Of a stretch of 64,000 nucleotides of DNA, positions 56,160 through 64,000 are shown piece after piece. The number at the start of each line of letters is the position of its first letter. Within the stretch, counting starts at the first letter, position 1. The stretch comes from Corythucha ciliata (taxonomy: Eukaryota > Arthropoda > Insecta > Hemiptera > Tingidae): positions 39,432,001 to 39,496,000 of the forward strand of contig CM075943.1 of NCBI GenBank assembly GCA_038030265.1. The letters are read 5' to 3'. A program made the position numbers and the translations under genes. Under the pieces are notes generated by a model. It searched no databases and was not told the DNA's origin. It worked only from the letters and a program-made list of their open reading frames with translations.

Positions 56160-57345
56160 TAAAACCAATACTGTGTCCGTGGGTCGGACAAAGGGTTAGG
56201 TGAATTAATGTGATCCATTTCCATTGTGGGATGCAAGTCAGAGTTGGCAACACAGCAAAGCTCCAAACCACAGTAAAGGTCAAACCACAAAGATGGTTCA
56301 ATAAGGCCGGCCGGCAGCAAAAGTCCGACCACATCAATGGTCAAACCACAGTAACAGTTCGGTTTTTGTGTCTTGTCCCATGGACGAGCGGAGTTGGTCA
56401 TATGGAGACCCTTTTTTTCCTTCAATGACTGGTGATCGGTGGCTATAGGCCACGAGAGAGAGAACTAGGATGGCCAACTCGAGCTACACGAATTTTTGAC
56501 CGCCCTACCCGGTAGTCAACGTTACTGGCCAGGTAACGGCTCACGACTGCAATGGTCCAACTACAGTAGATGTCCAACCCGGCTTGTGTCTTGTCCCCGG
56601 GGACTAATGGGTTAGGTCATTAATGTGACCCTTTCCCATTGTGAGAAGACGACAATCGCTGTACGGCGTGGGATGGCCCGACACGTGCAAGACCGGGTTC
56701 TCGACGGCCCCGCCCGTTGGCTGTTGTCAGACGGCCACTCTGACAACACTCAGCGTGGACCCCACGCTGGGTGTTTTACAGAGGTGCAGGTGGTCGGGTA
56801 GCGCTCTGAAAAGAGCGGATTTCCCCGCTTCGTTGTGATGGAGCAGTACGGATCGTCACTCCGTTGGGGGAGGATGGTATGAAGGGGGAGGGGGGCTTTC
56901 ACGACGAGTCTCGAGGAGACTTGTGAACGTGATCGTGAGCAGGGGCATATTGTGGGCCGTCAGGATTCTAGATGTTTTCTGCGGTTGGCCCAGGCCTGGG
57001 AGAAGCGTGCGAGCCGTTGAGTATCCTCGCGGGTGGTTATGGTGAGTGGCAGATGTTCAACCACAGTTATAACCTCCAACCACAGTTATAACCTCCAACC
57101 ATAGTTATAACCTCCAATCTCAGTGAATTCCCAACCACATCAAAACTCCAACCATAGCAGAGATACAACCACAGCAAAGGTCCAACCACATCGAAGCTCC
57201 AACCATAGCAGGCCTCACGACCGACCGGCCGCGGCCGGTGGTTCACGTGACCGGGGCGAGACTTGAGCAGAGAAGGGGCAAGGTGGATACAGACTGTCTG
57301 AGGTCTGACACGACGTGAGAGAACGCAGTTCCTGCTCAATTGTTC
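56160..57345. repeat. CCAACCACAG satellite and GC-rich repeat
   Basis: Short words of the type CCAACCACAGTTATAACCT repeat at 18-19 bp steps at 57059-57215, and more loosely at 56265-56360 and 56548-56580. A longer phrase (TGTGTC-TGTCC-CGG followed by GGGTTAGGT-ATTAATGTGA) recurs near 56170 and 56587, with a weaker version at 56367. The region 56360-57060 is clearly more GC-rich than the rest of the window. No coding sequence is recognised. Confidence 0.6.
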
Positions 57346-58072
57346 TGACGTGGGGCGTGGGGCCTGACAGGACCGGCTTCCGGATGCGTTAGAACTTCGA
57401 AGCTTATCAATATTTCTAAAGATTTTTATTCAACGTAGGAAGGCATCTGAATGCATTTTAGACTAAGGAAGAGCGCATAATTTTAGTGAAGAAAAATGCC
57501 ATGCTTACACGACAAGGGCGTGCACTGAGCCGTTTCCGCAAAACGGACTGGCATAACTATAGTGTCTTCATCGTTTTATTTTGTCATATCAATTTATAGC
57601 AGATCCAAAATTTGAACTGGTTGGATGGACTGCTTTAGATCTGAATAGCCAGTTCTTAAGTGTGTGCGTAGTGGGGGGGGGGGGGTTGATGATTTTAAAA
57701 TTGTTGCGTGGGTTTATGACACCTTAATACGTGAATAGTCCCTTACTACACTAGTCATGTTTGTCGGGTTCAGTTACTTGTTTTTAAACAAGAATAGCCG
57801 TGATTTCGAGGATAAATTGTAAGTTTCACCCGTTTTTTGACCCGATAATTCAGTTTCGAGGAACAAATCTAAAGTTTCCAGGCTAACTCGTCCGTATAGG
57901 CATTGAGGGTTCTAGTCAGAGGCGTAGAGTTTGGGTTTTCGTTGGAGGGCGATAGGCAAAATGTGCTGGGAGATAGAGGTGTTAGTGGGGGGGGGGGAAG
58001 TATTGAAATTTCGCAGTACCTAATCAAAGAACAACAAAATAATATAACTGAGCCCAAAACGTGAGAACAAAC
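57346..58072. other. Unannotated stretch
   Basis: No gene recognised. G-runs at 57673-57685 and 57989-57998. Confidence 0.4.
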
Positions 58073-58080
58073 ATCTCATA

Positions 58081-58753
58081 TTTTTTTTTTTTTTTTTTAT
58101 TAGAAGATACTTAACTTTATTGTATTATTACGTACATCACAGTTATGCTGTAAATATTTATTGAGGTGAGTATCCTCGTTTCACATGTTGCGGGCTACTG
58201 TCCATTGACAGCCCCCGCTAAGAAAAGAAAATAATTAATTCACAGAGTTTTTTTTTTTGTGCTTGGTGAAGTGTGTGATTTATGATTAGTTAATACGTTC
58301 TGTATAATAATTATAAGGAATGATTGGATAAATAAATTAAATCAACGGGGGAGGGGGGGTTATAGCCACTAGTCATCAAGCAGGTCTGGTGGCCTCTTGC
58401 GCTTAAGGCGTCGTTGTGGTCTTAGTGGCGGAGGATTGCTAGGTATCGCCGATACGAGTTCATTTGCATGATGTAACATGGCTGAATGGAGTTTCTTGTA
58501 AGCAGCATTTAGGACGTCAGTAACTTCTGCGATCTGCAAATCTTTGTGTAGGATAGAATTCCGCACGTACCACGGTGCTCCCGTCATGACTCGGAGTACT
58601 CTGTTCTGGAATGTTTGAATACGCTTCGTTTGGGAGTTTGATGCTGAGCCCCAAATTTGGCAGCCGTACATCCATACGGGTCGCAGAATTGCCAAGTAGA
58701 CTAATCGCTTTACACTTAAAGGCAGGGAGGACTTGCCATGCAGAAGATATTTG
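58081..58753 (-). mobile_element. 5'-truncated Jockey-type LINE with poly(A)
   Basis: The minus-strand element ends in a run of 19-20 A (58081-58100 as T on this strand). It is bounded by the direct repeat ATCTCATA(TTT) at 58073-58083 and 58754-58764. Only the last 129 codons of the RT frame and an approximately 265-bp 3' untranslated region remain. Confidence 0.85.
58369..58753 (-). pseudogene. C-terminal end of Jockey-type RT protein
   Basis: The minus strand reads open from the truncation point through KRLVYLAILRPVWMYGCQIW to a stop near 58369. The motif ILRP-W-YG--IWG, followed by QTFQNRVLRV and a short basic tail, is the standard C-terminal end of Jockey-clade ORF2 proteins, downstream of the polymerase palm. 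The catalytic part is lost by 5' truncation. It belongs to a different subfamily from the LINE at 22683-24334: tail type and sequence differ. Confidence 0.85.
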
Positions 58754-59039
58754 ATCTCATATTTGAACTAAGGAATCGAACTGAGAATAAGGGGCGTCTA
58801 TTAGGCCGGTTGTCATCACCCGATTGGGCGGTAATTTGGCTCCGTTCGACTATTTTCAGTGCTTGCGACTTCGAGAATTGAATGTCGCCGGTGCTCAGCA
58901 AATTGTGTAGCTGATTATTTCATTCTGCACACGAAATCGCTACTCTGAGAAGGTGTTGATCTTCATCTTGGAGCCAATAAGTGGCAAAATGTTTGGAAAA
59001 AGCAATAAATTTGTGATTAAAAGTAAACAAAAGCGATAA
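58754..59039. other. Unannotated stretch
   Basis: No gene recognised. Begins with the right copy of the LINE target duplication. Confidence 0.4.
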
Positions 59040-60040
59040 CTATCGGTTTCTGGGTGCAACTTTCAGTCCAAAATTGAGAAAAAATAACTGATTCGTGGTG
59101 TATAGAAGCCATTTGACGAGTGGAATTGAGAAAAAGGCCGATTTGGGGCTAAAATTGCGAAAAATGGCTAATTCGTGGGGAAAAAAACGCTACGTTACGG
59201 GTAAAATTAGCCCGCACCTAAAATTATGAAAAACGCTAAATCACGCTAAAAATTGAGATACATGACTATTTCGCGAGATAAAACGCCAATTTAAGGGTAA
59301 AATTGAGGAAAAGCTTTATTACACTGATAAAACTGAGGAAAAGTGCTCATTCACGGCTGAAATTAAGAAAAAGTCCCTAATGAGATGAGATGAAAGGCGC
59401 TAAATAACGGCTAAAATTGAACAAAATCGCTAATTCGCGGATAAAATCGCGAAAATGTGTACTTCGCATCTAATACTTTAAAATACACTAACGAAATTGA
59501 GAAAAATCGCTGATTAAAAGCTAAAGTGGAGAAAAATTAGTAATCCACCAATGAAATTGAGAAAAACAGCTGATTTACAGGTAAAGTGTGGGAAAAGCGC
59601 TCATTCGCCGCTATAAAATTGAGTAAAATGCCAGTTCCGGCTTCTTAAGCCAATTTCGCGTCTAAAATAGAGGAAAAGAGCAAAATTGCGGCTTAAAAAA
59701 GACAAAAAATCGCTAATTGGGAATGTGCACAGATTCACCGCTTAAACGAAGAAAAACACTGGCTGGTGGCTAAAATTGAAAACATGCCAATTCATCGGCT
59801 TCTGGTGCCTATTTTGCGACAGTATAAATGGAAAACAAATTGAGAGAAGTCGCCACGAATTCGCTAATTCACGGATGAAAAAAAGAGAAAAAGTGCTAAT
59901 TCGCGGCTAAAATATTGAAAAAGGCTTGCCTTTAAAGGCTTGCTTAAATTGAGAAAATTCGCTTCTTCGTGGATAAGATGCAGAAAAAGTGCTAATTCGC
60001 GGTTTAAATTAAGAAAATACCATAACTCATCGCTATACCA
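59040..60040 (+). repeat. Family B 30-bp minisatellite
   Basis: About 30 degenerate units of CGCTAATTCGCGGCTAAAATTGAGAAAAA, commonly 30 bp long. It is the reverse-complement family of 25970-26730. Unit-to-unit identity is low, so the array is old. Confidence 0.75.
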
Positions 60041-60640
60041 TAGTCCATCACCCTTGGATGGACGATATTGTGGAAAATCTGGTGATAATAGGGGGGGGGG
60101 GCTAAATGGTACCTTTGCCCACCCAACAGGAACATTGGTGGGCGATGGCTCACCTCGCTCCCCCTTACTCTTCGCCTCTGTTTGTAATTATCCAGTTGTC
60201 GAACCTAACGAGTTCCGGGGGAACTACGTATATTACCAAGTTTATTATCCAACATTTCAGTTTCTGGGGCAAAATTGACAGTTTTTTGTAGAAGGCTACA
60301 CCGACAATTTACAGGCAAATACGTTTTTTTTTTTTTTTTTTTTTTTTTCGTAAGATAGTGGTGCTTTACCTACGGCTTGTTTCTCTGGTGAAATTCACGG
60401 TTTCCTTGTTGAGTTTCAAGTTTCTTAGGACAATTTACCCTCTGTGTGAAGGTCCGGAGGATAGTCACTTTCTTATAGAGTAAATATAAACGATTTCGTT
60501 TGGGGCTTCTGTGAGAAAAACAATTTTTTGCTTTCCTTAGTGCGTTTTTCGGGCTAAATTACCAATTTCTTAAGCGGAAAGTCAGACTCTGGCTTATAAA
60601 GTGAGAGTTGTTCACCTATAATCGAGAGCAGCTCTTCGAT
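60041..60640. repeat. Family C-like minisatellite with T-tract
   Basis: Variants of GGGGCAAAATTGACAGTTTT and GAAATTCACGGTTTCCTTG at 60255-60620, interrupted by a 25-T run at 60324-60348. Families B and C are also neighbours at 47.1-48.7 kb. Confidence 0.5.
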
Positions 60641-62618
60641 TTTGAACACTACAGTGATGCGAAGAAGGCCCTACTTCTAAATCGGTGCTTCTAAGCACGT
60701 GCCGAAATAGTCTCGACTGTATTATGAAGGAAGGTGACGCAATGACCCAGCGATTTGCACAGAGAAGCCGCCTACTTCGCGGCGAGAACGATCTGACATT
60801 TGTCCCTCTATTTAGGGGGGAAATCTCGCGAAAGCCTGAATCATAAAAAGAAGGTGAACAGTAGAGTAACTCGTTTACTCGTTAAGAGCAGCTTCAACTT
60901 GTCTTTGAATCATTATAACGATTCAAAAATCGACGCTGATGAGCTCACCGGGAAGAAGGAGGCACTAGTTGAGTCCTGTCCTAATAAACGTATAATAAAG
61001 CGCCAAAGTTTTGAAGCGTTCCTTCGCGTGCAATCAGCAACCTTTTCTTTGGGCAGGAGGAGAAAAATATTATAAAATAGCATAGGGCATTATAGGGTTT
61101 AAAAAAGGAGCTGTAAAGAAAAACAAGTTTTAAATCTCAGATTCCCTTTTTCAAGTTCAAAACACGGTCGTGTTGCTGCGGTTTTAGCTACGAAAAGCTT
61201 TATAATTTACGAAATTAGTGAGAAGAGTCCCCTCTCGAGTATCTTCACTTCACCTCCCAGCGTTACCGGTGGCTTTATAAGGTGCTAAGGTGAGAAAAAA
61301 ATACTTCTAGTAGTTGACCGCAGAGTGTTTTTTTCCACTTGATTCGGTAATAGCCTTGTCTATAGCCTGGATAGGGGGAGGCGGAAAGGTTCATTATTCC
61401 CGAACGAAATAGCCCACCTGTCCGAAGGAAAATTATTCTTACCGTGTTGGATAAACGCTCCAGTTTAAAAAGTCCTTGACGCCAACCAAAAAGCCGCAAA
61501 ATGGATATTACTGGCCAGTGGGAGCTTTCTCTCAATGGTTTCCACCACTGTACAGTGAACGCATTTTCGTTTCAAAGTCCATCAGTAATTTTACTTCACG
61601 AGTTCATGGAATGAAAATATGAACATTTTTTCTATAACAGAAACCACTTGCAATTACATTTCTTCATAGCCCACTTTTATTTAAAACTTAACGAGTTTTT
61701 ACGAATCCCGAAGTTCTGACTTGCCAGATAGGAATAAAATTACGCTATTCAGTGAGAAACATGATTAAAAGCGCTTTTCAAGGAAAACAGAGAAAGTTAT
61801 ATCTTTAAACACTGGGCCGGCGGGGGTCCACCATCAAACGCAGTAATGTCTTTATTGTCTCTAGGACAGAGTTTTAATCTAAACTGAGCAAATTCTTGGA
61901 AAAATTATTGAGAGATAAAGAAAGTATTTTCATGATTGGCGATAGGTTGTCCCCTTTTTCATTAATGAAATACTCTGATGATGTGTAAACATTTAGTTTC
62001 AGGGGTTGGGCACTCAAAGAGAAATACGTACAACAAAAATACAACTCCCGAACAAATAAAATAAAGAAATAAGGGTTCCTGGTTGACAACCAACGAAACC
62101 CTAAAAAATAGAGAGCTGATGAAGAGTGGAGAAGAAGGGTGATTGTTACAGGTGGTGTATTCATATTAATTGGTTACATGGCTAAATTTCACGTGAATTG
62201 AAAAAATATCCTCCCTTTTATTCTATTTTTGTTATACATATATATTTCTATTTATACTTTTTCACGGTGACAATGTAGTCTTCAAAAATGCTGAAAATGA
62301 ATTTTTTACTTCCAAATGGAACGAAGAACAAAAAAGTGAACCCTCAAAGAGTCGGAATTCATAAATGAAGCTGCTGCATACAAAATAAATAAATTTATGG
62401 TGGACTCGCGCCAAGGGAAACCCAAATGAACGGAATAGTTAAGGCCAACTCAAAAGGCTTGAATGTATGGTTTTTTTTTATAGCTTTTTTATATCCTTCT
62501 TGTGTACGCCAAGCTAGGAGGGCTAAACTGCTGCCAAAAGGGTAATTTATTCTTATTTTCTTTGCACGTGCAAACAAACCTCTATTTACGCGGTTTCGTC
62601 TAATTATTTCGCTATTAC

Positions 62619-62664
<46 letters not shown>

Positions 62665-64000
62665 CAGGCTTAACTACCCCAAAGTTTACGGGGCCCGGAT
62701 ACAATGCTCTATTGGAGAATGCAACTGGTACCCTTCAAAACGTAATTCATTGGCAAAATCGGCTCCAAAGCGGCCTCTTGAGGTTTACGTGGTTCGAGGC
62801 TCTTCCTTGAACTCCCAAGGTGGGTTGTCAGCTCGGAAAGCTGGCGATCTTGGGAAATACCGCGGGAGTCGTTTCAGGAAAAAGAAGCGGATGTATTCCC
62901 CCACAAAACCCGAAAACACTGTATTCCTGCCAGAAACAAGTTTTTTGCTTCACGGGTGGTCAATTTCCATGAGATAACTCCCCACGGAACTGGACAATTT
63001 AAACTTGGAAACTGGAAAGTGAATATGTACACCTCAGAAACGCACAAAAATGAAGTTCTGCTCCCAGAACTTGAATGGTTCAGCTAGAACATGTATTTCA
63101 GCACCAAAAGCGCAAATTTTGCCCAACTTATTAGTACGCTGGGCCCGCAAACGGTTGCGCGATTGGAAGGATGGCGGTTTCACGCCACCAAAAACAGACT
63201 ATTGGACAGAGTCTCTTATACGGTTCTCGGAGGACGGCATTTAGACAAGAAAACGGTCTCACTAGCCTCTTTGGGGTACTAATATAATTTATTCGCGATG
63301 GCAACTCACTATTTAGTCGGAGCTATCAGAGCGAATAAATGCACAAAGGCCTAGCAACTACAGCCCGTCAAGAAGAACATGAACCCCAGTGGACAGCGGT
63401 CTCTCATTCGATTTGTTGAAACTGCTCCTCCCTCTACTACCGTAACCAAAATGGTTCCAAAGATCAATATCAAGGTGTATTTTTCAAGCCATGGTCCCAT
63501 GGGGAAGGCAAGGAAAAGTAGCCAGAAGGGCTCATATCGGGAGAGGTCCATGTTTAACTTGACGAGCTATAGTTTGTCCCGGTCAATTTGTTCCTTCAAT
63601 CCACAGTTAATTTGACTATAGGCCTGGACATTTTGTCTCAAAAGCTAAAAAATATATGTTTTACAAGTATTTTCTACTAGAAACAAACTTTTTCTATAAA
63701 AATTACCTACCATTTTGCGTCGGATGATCCAGGGGATACTCTGCTGCGGATCTCCTTAAGATGTGGCCAGTACCTAGGCCGTGGCCAGCCCTTACCTGGC
63801 CTGTACCCCATCTATTGCCCGGTATCCCTAGCTGAGCCTGTCCCATCACTCAGCTCGATATATGTCGGGCCCGTTAGCCGCGACTGGTGGCCAGCCAGTC
63901 GCGCCCGAGAGGCACCACGTGGAGGTGGGTCTTTCAGAGCTGAGGATGCTGGCTTGTTCCATGGACCGAAACGGGGCAGGCCCCGGCTCAAGGGGCAAGG
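60641..64000. other. Gene-poor right end
   Basis: No gene recognised; a 91-codon frame at 60800-61075 has no family I know. (GA)n at 62619-62657. From about 63740 to the window end the sequence turns GC-rich, with repeated TGGCCAG / CCTGGCC words. A repeat or transposon may begin there and be cut by the window edge. Confidence 0.4.
62619..62657. repeat. (GA)n microsatellite
   Basis: Nearly uninterrupted GA dinucleotide run with one AAA break. Confidence 0.9.

Noticed and set aside
55723..56337. 204-codon minus-strand frame
   Set aside because: It runs through a 163-bp MITE with its target duplications and through C/G runs, with low-complexity product. The frame is a by-product of repeat sequence.
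58716..58901. Minus-strand frame next to the LINE end
   Set aside because: It lies in a different frame from the RT, and most of it lies beyond the target duplication at 58754-58764. It is not part of the LINE protein.
60800..61075. 91-codon frame near the right end
   Set aside because: The product has no motif I recognise, and there is no supporting splice or neighbour evidence.
63940..63978. CTGAGGA ... CCGAAACGGGG resembling a hammerhead core
   Set aside because: No stem II can be drawn between the two boxes, and no NUH cleavage site with a stem III follows GAAA.

Overview
This 64 kb window looks like non-coding, transposon-dense DNA from an animal genome. An arthropod is the best guess, but nothing seen is decisive. 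There are no long bacterial-style coding runs, no recognisable rRNA or tRNA, and no convincing host exon. The organism guess rests on the AT-rich background, the many microsatellites and homopolymers, the Jockey-type and Penelope-like retroelements, the hAT-like and PIF/Harbinger-like small DNA transposons, a eukaryotic tyrosine recombinase remnant and large fields of degenerate minisatellites.

Layout. 0.3-7.1 kb is a dense cluster of small DNA elements: two hAT-like elements with duplicated target sites, nested MITEs, and three fold-back elements whose arms pair along almost their whole length. 7.1-13.6 kb is mostly plain. 13.6-14.9 kb is a 1.3 kb fold-back with arms of about 555 bp. 15.4-22.3 kb has degenerate repeats and a small DNA element. 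At 22.3-24.5 kb a 5'-truncated Jockey-type LINE (449-codon reverse transcriptase frame) sits inside a DNA element and is bounded by a perfect 63-bp direct repeat. 25.1-26.7 kb is about 30-bp minisatellite.

28.3-33.8 kb is the most striking structure: a palindrome with two arms of about 2,525 bp, nearly identical, around a 435-bp unpaired centre. Each arm carries the same nested MITE and 157-bp tandem repeats. 38-43.4 kb holds another DNA-element copy and minisatellite. 43.7-44.0 kb and 52.2-52.6 kb are two Penelope-like remnants in which inverted terminal segments carry hammerhead-ribozyme-like motifs; the second keeps a piece of RT coding sequence. 45.3-46.3 kb is a 296-bp tandem repeat. 47-50 kb is a large field of 22-30 bp repeats. 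50.45-50.83 kb is a broken tyrosine recombinase gene. 54-58.8 kb has further MITEs, a CCAACCACAG-type satellite and a second 5'-truncated LINE with poly(A) and target-site duplication. 59-60.6 kb repeats the minisatellite theme. The last 3 kb show almost nothing.

No genes work together here in a pathway. The window is a layered record of transposition (elements inside elements, with target duplications giving relative order), inverted duplication and minisatellite growth. All repeat comparisons were made by eye; no search or alignment was run.
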